Shown one piece after another: positions 56,989 to 64,000 of a DNA stretch of 64,000 nt. The stretch is taken from assembly GCA_945862315.1 (NCBI GenBank), contig CAMAXW010000010.1, forward strand, positions 28,943-92,942, in the 5' to 3' direction. Position 1 is the stretch's first letter, and every line of letters begins with the position of its first letter. The notes under the pieces are model-generated. The model searched no databases. It had not been told where the DNA came from and saw nothing but the letters and a program-made list of their open reading frames with translations. Origin of the DNA: Klebsiella pneumoniae. Its GTDB lineage: Bacteria > Pseudomonadota > Gammaproteobacteria > Ga0077536. Position numbers and translations under genes: made by a program.

Positions 56989-57357
56989 ATGCTCGAACTG
57001 GCACAAATCATTGATGGTTTCGACCTCACCTTCGACCCCGCCGACCCGCGTAACGGCAGTCTTTATTTGGGCATCGCGCGCGCCGGTGGTAGCACGCTTG
57101 ACCTCCCAGCCACGCTGAGCGCGTTGCGCGCCGCCGCGCTGTGGTCGCCGGAGCCCAGCAAGACCATCCCCGATGCCCATCGCACAGCCTATAAAGAACA
57201 ACTCGCGCTGATAGAGGTCGTCGCGTTTGGTGGCGCTGAGGGTTTTATCATCGTGCGCTGCGATCACCCCAAATTCCCTTCCGACGGCGAGCGCTGGGCA
57301 GCTTGGCGCGCTTTTTTTACCCACCACCATGGCGCCGCCCCCGTTAGCCGAGACTAG
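56989..57357 (+). CDS. Hypothetical protein
   Basis: 122 residues of no family I recognise. It is soluble, acidic to neutral, with alternating beta and alpha propensity and a C-terminal half reading GFIIVRCDHPKFPSDGERW. The start is well supported by AAGGAG 8 bp upstream, and its stop lies 3 bp before the next start, so it is a real gene in the operon with an epoxide-hydrolase-like enzyme. Confidence 0.7.
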   Translation: MLELAQIIDGFDLTFDPADPRNGSLYLGIARAGGSTLDLPATLSALRAAALWSPEPSKTIPDAHRTAYKEQLALIEVVAFGGAEGFIIVRCDHPKFPSDGERWAAWRAFFTHHHGAAPVSRD

Positions 57358-57360
57358 AAC

Positions 57361-58260
57361 ATGACCCTTACCACCCAACCATTGGAAGCCGGCACCGTGC
57401 GCGCCAATGGCGTCGATTTTCATTATTTTTCCTGCGGCACCGGCCCGCTAGCGCTGTGCCTGCACGGTTTTCCCGACTCTCCTTGGACTTACCGACATCT
57501 GTTGCCGGTGCTGGCCAATGCTGGATTTAGAGCAGTGGCACCCTTCATGCGTGGCTACGCGCCGACCAGCGTACCGCCCGATGCTCGCTACGACATGTGC
57601 ACCATTGGGGATGATTTCAACGCCCTGCACACGGCGCTGGGTGGAGACCACCAAGCCGTCCTCATCGCCCACGATTGGGCTGCGCTGGCGGCCTATGCCG
57701 CGCTGGGCGCACAACCCACTCGCTGGCGGCGGGCGGTGATTTGCAATATCCCGCCCGCGGCGGTGTTTGGCCAAGTGGCTTTTAGCTACGAACAGCTGAA
57801 ACGCTTTTTTTACGTCTGGTTTTTCCAGATGGACTGCGCCCAAGAAATTCTCACGGCGGGTAATTTTTCGATGCTGGATGGCCTGTGGGCAGACTGGTCA
57901 CCGGGTTATGACGCCACCACCGATTTAGAACGGGCCAAAGCTTGTTTGCGCAACCCCGCCAACCTTCGCGCCGCGCTGGGCTATTACCGCGCGGTGTTTA
58001 ATCCTCGGTTGTTTGGCCGCGCCGACCATGCCCTCGCCCAAGCCCAAATATTGGGTCGCCCACTGGCCATGCCCACACTGTATTTTCATGGTCTGCGCGA
58101 TGGTTGTTTTGCGCTAGACCGCGAACTTGCCGCGCAAATTCCGGCGTTGATGGGACCCGGTAGCCGCGTTGAACTGCTAGAAGACGCGGGCCATTTTCTG
58201 CTGGTAGAACGGCCTGAGGTGGTGAATCCTAAAATCGTCGACTTTCTCTTGGAGCGCTAA
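57361..58260 (+). CDS. Alpha/beta hydrolase, epoxide-hydrolase-like
   Basis: 299 residues. HGFPDSPWTYRH supplies the oxyanion region, and the nucleophile elbow AHDWAALAAY carries Asp105 in place of Ser, as in epoxide hydrolases and dehalogenases. PFMRGYAPTS and the terminal EDAGHFLLVERPEVV with His complete the picture. Asp nucleophile plus HGFP favours an epoxide hydrolase. The cap domain has tyrosines (ALGYYRAVF) that could polarise the epoxide. The next gene's ATG follows its stop with no gap. Confidence 0.8.
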   Translation: MTLTTQPLEAGTVRANGVDFHYFSCGTGPLALCLHGFPDSPWTYRHLLPVLANAGFRAVAPFMRGYAPTSVPPDARYDMCTIGDDFNALHTALGGDHQAVLIAHDWAALAAYAALGAQPTRWRRAVICNIPPAAVFGQVAFSYEQLKRFFYVWFFQMDCAQEILTAGNFSMLDGLWADWSPGYDATTDLERAKACLRNPANLRAALGYYRAVFNPRLFGRADHALAQAQILGRPLAMPTLYFHGLRDGCFALDRELAAQIPALMGPGSRVELLEDAGHFLLVERPEVVNPKIVDFLLER

Positions 58261-59601
58261 ATGCCTATATCCCGCCCCAGGCTGTTCGTGCTGGTCGCTT
58301 GGACAGTGTTGGGGGCGGCGAGCGCTCATGGCTATGAGGTATTCAATCAAGACGGCCTTAGCGCCTCGGCCAATCTCAAAACCCTCGCCGGCTTTCGCCA
58401 CGGCGAGAACATCAATTTTGGTTTGGGCGCAGTGCGGGGCTTTGGCTCGCTGGCCTCCACCGGCGAGCAGTCACGCAACGATTTAGAAATGGCCATTAAG
58501 CCTGGGCTGAACGTCGAATACGCCTTGAGCAACGCCACCCTCTACGGGGGCAGCACGGCAGTGGCGGCTATCACCACCCTGGATGGCGAACTCTCCGGCC
58601 AATTTGCCCGTTCTGGGGATTACGCCATCAACGTGGATTCGGCGTACTTGGGGTGGCGTAATCCGTGGTTGGATGTCTCCTACGGCGCGCGCGAATTCTC
58701 TCTGGGCGATGGCTTTATCGTCGGGGATGGAAACTTCAATCAAGGTCACGACAACGGCCAGTATTGGATAGGCGCGTTCACCGCCTGGCGCAACACCGGG
58801 GTGGTTAAAGTCAACACCAAACCGGTGCGGGCAGACCTATTCTGGCTGCGCACAGATAACGATCTAGGCGACAGCCGGGTGGCCGGCTTCAACATCGAAA
58901 ACAGCCTCACTGAACGCTTTGGTCAGCTCGGCGTGCTGTATTTCAAAGTCTATGACGACAACGGCCTCAACGGCTTTGCCGGCGCGCGCGTCACCGGGGT
59001 GCGGGCCAAAGACCTCCACTGGCCAACCCTACCGGCGCTTAACTTGTACGGCGAGTACGTGCAGCAACGCGGGGAGGTGTCGCGCACCGGCCAGAAACTC
59101 GATGCCAACGCTTGGTATAGCGAAATCAACTACCAATTTAACGACCTGCCGTGGACCCCACGGCTGTACTACCGGTATGCGTATTTTTCTGGAGACGACT
59201 CCAAAACCCCCGCGTTCGAAGAATATCGCGCCATGTTCTTCACTATTTTCAAGCGCGATTGGGACACCTGGTATCAGGGCGAAGTGACCGGCGAGTTTTT
59301 TCTGTTTAACGAAAATCAGCGCACCCATATGGTGAAGCTGAAAGTTTTTCCCAACACCCGTTGGGCCTATGGCCTGTGGTATTTCCATCACGAGCTCGCT
59401 ACCGAGCAGTATTTTGGCCTGCCCACGCAGGCCACCGAGTGGGCGAATGAGGTCAACATCTCTGCGGAGTTTTTCCCCAACGATCGACTGTATTGGTACG
59501 TGGGCTGCGCGTTCGCCACCCCCGGCGAGGCCGCCCGCGAGGTGTTTGGCGATGCCAACCAACTGGTGTTGCAGAGTTTCATCTCCTACAATTTTTACTA
59601 G
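58261..59601 (+). CDS. Alginate-export-like outer-membrane protein
   Basis: 446 residues. The signal peptide ends near ASAHG, then an 18-strand-like barrel rich in W/Y/F alternation follows, ending in FISYNFY. The motifs YGAREFSLGDGFIVGDG and RLYYRYAYFSGDD resemble the Alginate_exp family, which includes many uptake pores for hydrophobic or anionic compounds. Its ATG directly abuts the hydrolase stop, so uptake of that enzyme's substrate is an attractive inference. Confidence 0.77.
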   Translation: MPISRPRLFVLVAWTVLGAASAHGYEVFNQDGLSASANLKTLAGFRHGENINFGLGAVRGFGSLASTGEQSRNDLEMAIKPGLNVEYALSNATLYGGSTAVAAITTLDGELSGQFARSGDYAINVDSAYLGWRNPWLDVSYGAREFSLGDGFIVGDGNFNQGHDNGQYWIGAFTAWRNTGVVKVNTKPVRADLFWLRTDNDLGDSRVAGFNIENSLTERFGQLGVLYFKVYDDNGLNGFAGARVTGVRAKDLHWPTLPALNLYGEYVQQRGEVSRTGQKLDANAWYSEINYQFNDLPWTPRLYYRYAYFSGDDSKTPAFEEYRAMFFTIFKRDWDTWYQGEVTGEFFLFNENQRTHMVKLKVFPNTRWAYGLWYFHHELATEQYFGLPTQATEWANEVNISAEFFPNDRLYWYVGCAFATPGEAAREVFGDANQLVLQSFISYNFY

Positions 59602-59683
59602 CTGGCACAAGCCCGGGCGGGCGGGTTCGTGCTACGCTCGCCGCCCTTAATGCTCAATTTTTTTAGTCCCGGAGGATCTGTCC

Positions 59684-60769
59684 ATGAAGGCTGTGGTTGC
59701 CAATAAGCTCAACGAATACGCCGTCGTCAGTGTCAATCTGGACCCGCCTAAAATGGGCGAGGTGCGGATCAAAATGAAGGCAACCGGGGTGTGTCACTCA
59801 GATCTATCAGTCGTCAACGGCACCATTCCCAGCCCCTTCCCGGTGGTCTTGGGACATGAAGGCGCGGGCATCATCGATGAAATCGGTGAAGGCGTGACCA
59901 ACGTCAAGGTTGGTGACCACGTCGTCGTTTCTTTCATTCCCCATTGCGGTCACTGCTTCTACTGCATCCACCAAGAATCCTTCTTGTGCACTGGCGCGAA
60001 ACCTGATGGCAACCTGTTTGACGGCACCACCCGCGTCAGCAAAGACGGGCAGCGCATTTTCGTCATGTCCTTCGTGGGCCTAATGGCCGAATACGCCGTG
60101 GTACCCGCCGCCTGCGTGGTGGCAATCGACAAATCATTCGACTTCAAAGCCGCCGCACTGGTGGGCTGCGGTGTGACCACCGGCGTCGGCGCGGCCATCC
60201 GCACCGCCGAGGTCAAACCCGGCAGCACGGTGGCGGTATTCGGCTGCGGCGGCGTGGGGCTTAACGTGATTCAGGGCGCGCGCATTGCCGGGGCGGCCAC
60301 CATCATCGCCTGCGATCTATCCGCCGAAAAAATGGCAATGGCCAAGGAGTTCGGCGCTACCCACACGGTCGATCCCGCCGGTGATTTCACCAAACAAATT
60401 TATGCGATGACCAACGGCATTGGCGTGGATTACGCCTTCGACGTCGTGGGCAGCAGCAAGGTTATCGAGCAATGCATTAAGGCCACGCGCAAAAACGGCA
60501 CAGCGGTGCTGGTGGGCGTAGGCCGAATGGACGATCGCTTTTCGGTCAACGCCGCCATTCTGCCGTTCACGGCGAAGACCATCAAAGGCTGCATGTACGG
60601 CAGCGCTAACTTTGAGGCAGACTTCCCGATGTACCTAGAACTCTACCGCTCAGGCAAGCTCAATCTGGATGGTCTGATCACCAAGACCTACAGCCTCGAC
60701 GACGCGCCCCAAGCCTTCGAAGACATGGAACGCGGACGCAATGCCCGTGGGGTTATTGTGCACCCCTAG
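59684..60769 (+). CDS. Zinc-dependent alcohol dehydrogenase
   Basis: 361 residues of the class III-like MDR group. Catalytic-zinc residues are in GVCHSDL and GHEGAG, the structural-zinc quartet is CGHCFYCIHQESFLC (C-x2-C-x2-C-x7-C), and the NAD motif is FGCGGVGLNVIQGA. GGAGGA lies 8 bp before the ATG. It oxidises an alcohol with NAD(P) or an embedded cofactor; substrate unknown. Possibly follows the epoxide-hydrolase/porin genes in a pathway, though it has its own 82-bp upstream region. Confidence 0.9.
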   Translation: MKAVVANKLNEYAVVSVNLDPPKMGEVRIKMKATGVCHSDLSVVNGTIPSPFPVVLGHEGAGIIDEIGEGVTNVKVGDHVVVSFIPHCGHCFYCIHQESFLCTGAKPDGNLFDGTTRVSKDGQRIFVMSFVGLMAEYAVVPAACVVAIDKSFDFKAAALVGCGVTTGVGAAIRTAEVKPGSTVAVFGCGGVGLNVIQGARIAGAATIIACDLSAEKMAMAKEFGATHTVDPAGDFTKQIYAMTNGIGVDYAFDVVGSSKVIEQCIKATRKNGTAVLVGVGRMDDRFSVNAAILPFTAKTIKGCMYGSANFEADFPMYLELYRSGKLNLDGLITKTYSLDDAPQAFEDMERGRNARGVIVHP

Positions 60770-60776
60770 GCGGCAT

Positions 60777-60804
60777 GGCGAGGGCGACTTTAGGCACCCT
60801 CGCC
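60777..60804 (+). terminator. Hairpin after the zinc alcohol dehydrogenase
   Basis: GGCGAGGG (60777-60784) and CCCTCGCC (60797-60804), perfect 8-bp stem with a 12-nt loop, 7 bp after the stop. No U-run. Confidence 0.55.
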
Positions 60805-60971
60805 CACCGGTGCGGCGGGCGGTTGGCGTAGTCCGGCCGCCGCACCCGGCGTAAAGGGCCGCGTAATGGGCGCCACCCCCGCTGCGGGTTCCAAAGGCCG
60901 TAACGGCCCACTATAGTGTTTGGGCGCAGACGCAATTTCTGATCCAAAAATCAAGGGCTGGCAGCACGTTC

Positions 60972-61889
60972 ATGGGCTGGGAAATACTTCTCATCGATAC
61001 CACTCGCGGCGACCATACGCCCCGCACGTTTTCCACGAGCGTGGTACGCATTGGCCGCAACCCAGACAACGAACTCATCCTCAAGCACGGCCAAATTTCA
61101 CGCCTACATCTCACCCTCACCAAAGATGGCGAGCAGTTCTTTGCTGAAGACTCCAGCAGTAATGGCACTTTTATCAAAGACGCTACCGGCAACTGGCAAC
61201 GGCTACAGGGCAAAGTGCCACTGCAATTGCCGGTAACGCTGCGGCTGGCAGACTGGACGGCCCGCATCGAACATCAAGCAGAAGACGACTGGGACCGCTC
61301 GGTGATTATTCCCGCCGGACATCTGGCGAAGCGTCTTGAGGCCGTGCTGGTATTTGATTTGTGCGAATCCTCACGCTTGGCTAACGAAAATGACCACCTA
61401 GCACTACATCTCAAAACCCGCTTGATGCAAATTGCCGAGCCCGTGCTGCAGGAATTTGGACAGCGTTTTACCAAAGGCACCGGCGATGGTTTTTTGGCAA
61501 CGTTCCCCTCTGCCAGCAAAGCGCTGAGTGCTGCCGTGGAATTGACGCGGCGGCTGCAACAGCGTAATGGTCGCACCGTCAACGAGCCTATTCACTACCG
61601 GGTAGCGCTGCATTTCGGCGAAGTCTGGGGAATTTCCAGCGGTGGCGAAGACATCCACGGCAACGACGTCAACATCGCCTTCCGCATCGAGGGGGTCCAG
61701 GCAGAGGCTTTCCCAAGCCCCTTGAGCCAGTTTCCGCGAATGGACCGCCTCATGTGTTCTCACGTGCTGCTCGAAGAAGTCCGCAAAGCAGGCGTGCTGC
61801 CCGCAGCCGTCGACGCCATCGAGATTGGCCCGGCCAACCTGAAAGGCATTCAGGATCCGGTGCGCATTTTCTGGCTAAAAACCGCCTAA
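60972..61889 (+). CDS. FHA-domain class III adenylate/guanylate cyclase
   Basis: 305 residues. The N-terminal FHA domain (about 20-95) has RIGRNPDNEL, ISRLHLTL and SSSNGTF, the phosphothreonine-binding residues. The C-terminal cyclase domain has metal-binding Asp129 (VLVFDLCESS) and Asp172 (FTKGTGDGFLATF), a Lys168 consistent with adenine recognition, RVALHFGEV, and the transition-state Asn234/Arg238 in GNDVNIAFRIEG. It should make cAMP in response to a phosphoprotein. A kinase-HDOD protein and a lone cNMP-binding protein are encoded elsewhere in the window. Confidence 0.88.
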   Translation: MGWEILLIDTTRGDHTPRTFSTSVVRIGRNPDNELILKHGQISRLHLTLTKDGEQFFAEDSSSNGTFIKDATGNWQRLQGKVPLQLPVTLRLADWTARIEHQAEDDWDRSVIIPAGHLAKRLEAVLVFDLCESSRLANENDHLALHLKTRLMQIAEPVLQEFGQRFTKGTGDGFLATFPSASKALSAAVELTRRLQQRNGRTVNEPIHYRVALHFGEVWGISSGGEDIHGNDVNIAFRIEGVQAEAFPSPLSQFPRMDRLMCSHVLLEEVRKAGVLPAAVDAIEIGPANLKGIQDPVRIFWLKTA

Positions 61890-61945
61890 GCCTCGTCCTG
61901 CGCGAGCACGCGCGGCTGGTCCTATACTCACCGCGGCGGACCGAC

Positions 61946-62563
61946 TCAGCGCGCCCGGCCGAAGCTCAAATATCCCGCTAGCCGCGGGAGTCCCCGGGCG
62001 TATTCTTGGCCTAGCGAGTGGATTTCAAACCCCGCTTCTTCAATCAGCACCGGCATATTGCGATTGAGATTGCAGCCGCAGGCCAGCACGTTCCACACCC
62101 CGTTGAGACGATCCTGCCAAGTCGCTAGGAGGTGGTCTGGCGAGCGTCCGTGTTCCAAAAAAAGCAGTTCGCCGCCGGGCTTCAGCACCCGTTTAGCCGC
62201 CATGAGCGCACGCACGGCGTTCGGGATGGTGCACAAGCTAAACGTTACCACCACCGTATCGATACTCGCCGTTGGCAACGCGAGGTCTTCGCCGCTCAGC
62301 CCTATGTAATCCACCGGGAAAGGCGCCGCTCCCCAGCGCATCGCGCCCAATTCGCGCATCCGCGCGCTGGGATCCACACCGGTCACTCGCGTGACTTTAG
62401 CGGGGTCGTAGAGTGGTAAATTAAGCCCCGAACCAATGCCCAGTTCGAGCACATTGCCGGTTGCATGCGGGACTATTTCGGCGCGATAGCGCGTAATAAA
62501 CTCGCTACCACACAGGGAGTTGATCAACGGCGCGCCGATCACGCGCTCATAAAAACCACGCAT
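61946..62563 (-). CDS. Class I SAM-dependent methyltransferase
   Basis: 205 residues. Motif I VLELGIGSGLNLPLY, acidic loop GVDPSARM, and LKPGGELLFLEHG are typical of small UbiE-related methyltransferases (type 11). The C-terminal CGCNLNRNMPVLIEEAGFEI is shared with proteins of the phosphatidylethanolamine/quinone-type group, but the acceptor is unknown. Divergent from the FAD monooxygenase, convergent with the cyclase. Confidence 0.85.
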   Translation of the reverse strand: MRGFYERVIGAPLINSLCGSEFITRYRAEIVPHATGNVLELGIGSGLNLPLYDPAKVTRVTGVDPSARMRELGAMRWGAAPFPVDYIGLSGEDLALPTASIDTVVVTFSLCTIPNAVRALMAAKRVLKPGGELLFLEHGRSPDHLLATWQDRLNGVWNVLACGCNLNRNMPVLIEEAGFEIHSLGQEYARGLPRLAGYLSFGRAR

Positions 62564-62683
62564 TTTTTCTTCCTAACTTTGCCACCCAGTCGGACCTTAG
62601 TCTGCGGCCAGTTTTGTGCGCTACGATGCGGCAGCTTGATGGCGATCAAGCGCTTACCCAACACCCGGCTACTGGAGCCCAGC

Positions 62684-63925
62684 ATGACCGATTTAACGAA
62701 AAAACGGGCCATTATCATCGGTGGCTCTATGGCGGGACTGTTCTGCGGGGTGCTGCTGCGCAGAGCCGGTTGGCAGGTCGACATCTATGAGCGCGCCGGT
62801 GAGGAACTTGCCAATCGTGGGGCCGGAATCGCAACCCACGACGAGATGTATGCCGCCTTACGCCTTGCCGGCATCGAAGTACGCCCCGAGATGGGCGTAG
62901 CGTCTCAGGGTCGCTTGGTCTTCGCCCCTGATGGCAGCTTATTGGGGCAGTGCGAGATGCCCCAGATGATGACCTCTTGGGGCTTTATCTATCGCTTTCT
63001 CCGCGCCCAGTTTCCAACCGACGACTACCACAACGGCTACACCCTGACCTCGCTAGAACAACAGGCCAACGGCGTAGAAGCGTGTTTCAGCAACGGGCAG
63101 CGCGAGCGCGCTGACTGGTTAATCGGTGCCGATGGCACGCGCTCCACGGTGCGGGCCTGCGTTGCTCCCCAAATTGAGGCCGACTATTGCGGCTATTTTG
63201 CGTGGCGTGGACTGGTGGACGAAGCCTTACTGCCGCCAGCGGTGCAGGCTCAGTTGTGCAATCGCTTCGCGCTCAATCCGGCCGACCACGGACATTTGCT
63301 GGGTTATATGGTCGCCGGCCCTAACGACGACCTACGTCCCGGCCATCGCTGGTACAACTGGGGCTGGTACCGACGTGCGGATGCCGCCAGTTTGCAGGCG
63401 CATCTCACCGATACCGAAGGCCAGCACCACCCGCAGGGGATCCCCCATGACCGCATCCGCCCCGAAATGGTCGCAACCTTGCGCGCTCAAGCGGCCAGAG
63501 AACTCGCACCCACTTTGCAGGCGGTCATCGCGGCAACCCCCCAACCGTTCCTGCAGGGGATCCACGAAGTGCGATCCTCCCGCATGGTCTACGGCCGGGT
63601 GGTGACGATTGGGGACGCGGCATTCACGGCACGACCCCACGTGGGCTTAGGCGTCTCTAAAGCCGCCGAAGACGGCACCTTCCTGGCACAGGCGCTGATC
63701 GATGAAACCGTGGCGCAGTGGGAAACCCAGCGATTGGACTACGGCCACCGCGCAGTGAACTGGGGACGCCGCCTTGGCAGCTATATCGAAACCCCCAGCA
63801 ACGACCCCGCCGCGCGCGCGACTGCCGCCTACTATCGCCGCCCAGACGTCTTAATGTGGGAGACCGCAGCCAGTCAGCCGCAGCGCTATCTGGCGTGGGA
63901 CAGCCCGCTGGTAGCCGCCGGCTAA
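62684..63925 (+). CDS. FAD-dependent monooxygenase, DhpH-like
   Basis: 413-residue group A flavin hydroxylase. IIGGSMAGLFCGVLL binds the ADP part of FAD, WLIGADGTRSTVR is the DG motif, and VTIGDAAFTARPHVGLG is the GD motif. The layout, including GYFAWRGLV and WYNWGWYR, resembles 2,6-dihydroxypyridine 3-monooxygenase. It should hydroxylate an aromatic or N-heteroaromatic ring with NAD(P)H and O2. The ATG at 62684 has GGAG 7 bp upstream; the upstream open frame lacks similarity. Nothing recognisable follows to the window end. Confidence 0.86.
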   Translation: MTDLTKKRAIIIGGSMAGLFCGVLLRRAGWQVDIYERAGEELANRGAGIATHDEMYAALRLAGIEVRPEMGVASQGRLVFAPDGSLLGQCEMPQMMTSWGFIYRFLRAQFPTDDYHNGYTLTSLEQQANGVEACFSNGQRERADWLIGADGTRSTVRACVAPQIEADYCGYFAWRGLVDEALLPPAVQAQLCNRFALNPADHGHLLGYMVAGPNDDLRPGHRWYNWGWYRRADAASLQAHLTDTEGQHHPQGIPHDRIRPEMVATLRAQAARELAPTLQAVIAATPQPFLQGIHEVRSSRMVYGRVVTIGDAAFTARPHVGLGVSKAAEDGTFLAQALIDETVAQWETQRLDYGHRAVNWGRRLGSYIETPSNDPAARATAAYYRRPDVLMWETAASQPQRYLAWDSPLVAAG

Positions 63926-64000
63926 GGTGTAACGCCAGCGCCGGCCCGCCGTGGCCGTCGCGTGCAGACTTTGCGAACTGACCGTGCCCGACCCCAACGG

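Overview
This is a GC-rich, densely coded chromosomal window of about 60 protein-coding genes. It looks like a Gram-negative proteobacterium, probably a gammaproteobacterium. The evidence is CysDN sulfate activation, a canonical EttA, CysN-type GTP-binding, outer-membrane porins of the TorF, OprP/O and alginate-export types, TesB, PanB, and many acyl-CoA and aromatic catabolism genes. I found no rRNA, tRNA, CRISPR array, insertion sequence or phage gene. The species assignment is an inference from protein families only.

Layout. 1-1566 (minus): sulfate adenylyltransferase cysD-cysN, with cysN running off the left edge. 1772-2558 (minus): a decayed luciferase-like flavin monooxygenase. 2865-9350: a GFA-type enzyme, an ArsN2-like acetyltransferase, an acyl-CoA synthetase, a three-gene membrane operon ending in a Na/Pi cotransporter, and a translationally coupled pair of CrcB/Fluc fluoride channels. 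9828-16648 (plus): a compact catabolic cluster of alpha/beta hydrolase, CarAa-type Rieske oxygenase, ferredoxin-reductase, BphC-type extradiol dioxygenase, amidase and a degenerate M20 protein. 16722-19472: an anti-sigma-type ATPase and a MoxR/VWA pair. 19978-22225: TorF porin, SCP2-like protein, alpha/beta hydrolase. 22371-29298 (minus): TetR, fused B12-dependent mutase IcmF, a BtuF-like protein without signal peptide, DUF1289, enoyl-CoA hydratase and quinone reductase, with a palindromic operator-like site in front.

29407-35855: GT87-like glycosyltransferase, cNMP-binding protein, carboxymuconolactone decarboxylase homologue, then a PQQ alcohol dehydrogenase with the lanthanide-type Asp pair, a XoxJ/MxaJ-like periplasmic protein, a rhodanese and a cupin. 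35862-43204 (minus): kinase-HDOD fusion, tesB, panB, FlK-like thioesterase, haloalkane dehalogenase, Amacr-type CoA enzyme, CitE-like lyase and MaoC hydratase. The last seven are closely packed with short gaps or overlaps. 43770-50156 (minus): an AT-richer membrane-protein gene, then malonyl-CoA synthetase, acyl-CoA dehydrogenase, thiolase and an HMG-CoA-synthase-like/DUF35 fusion. 50444-63925: two tandem OprP/O-type porins, ettA, a DUF853 ATPase, an epoxide-hydrolase-like enzyme, an alginate-export-like outer-membrane protein, a Zn-alcohol dehydrogenase, an FHA-adenylate cyclase, a methyltransferase and a DhpH-like FAD monooxygenase.

The overall picture is a catabolic generalist that takes up substrates through porins, oxidises or hydrolyses aromatic, halogenated and alcohol substrates, and feeds acyl-CoA pathways. 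The best evolutionary observation is at 51984-53842. The second porin gene sits behind a recognisable, decayed copy of the ettA promoter and first codons, so a tandem duplication apparently gave it a new promoter and N-terminus. The first porin copy instead has a Pho-box-like direct repeat upstream. The most system-like candidates are the dehalogenase/FlK-like thioesterase acyl-CoA operon and the thiolase/HMGS-DUF35 operon whose HMGS half lacks the catalytic cysteine.
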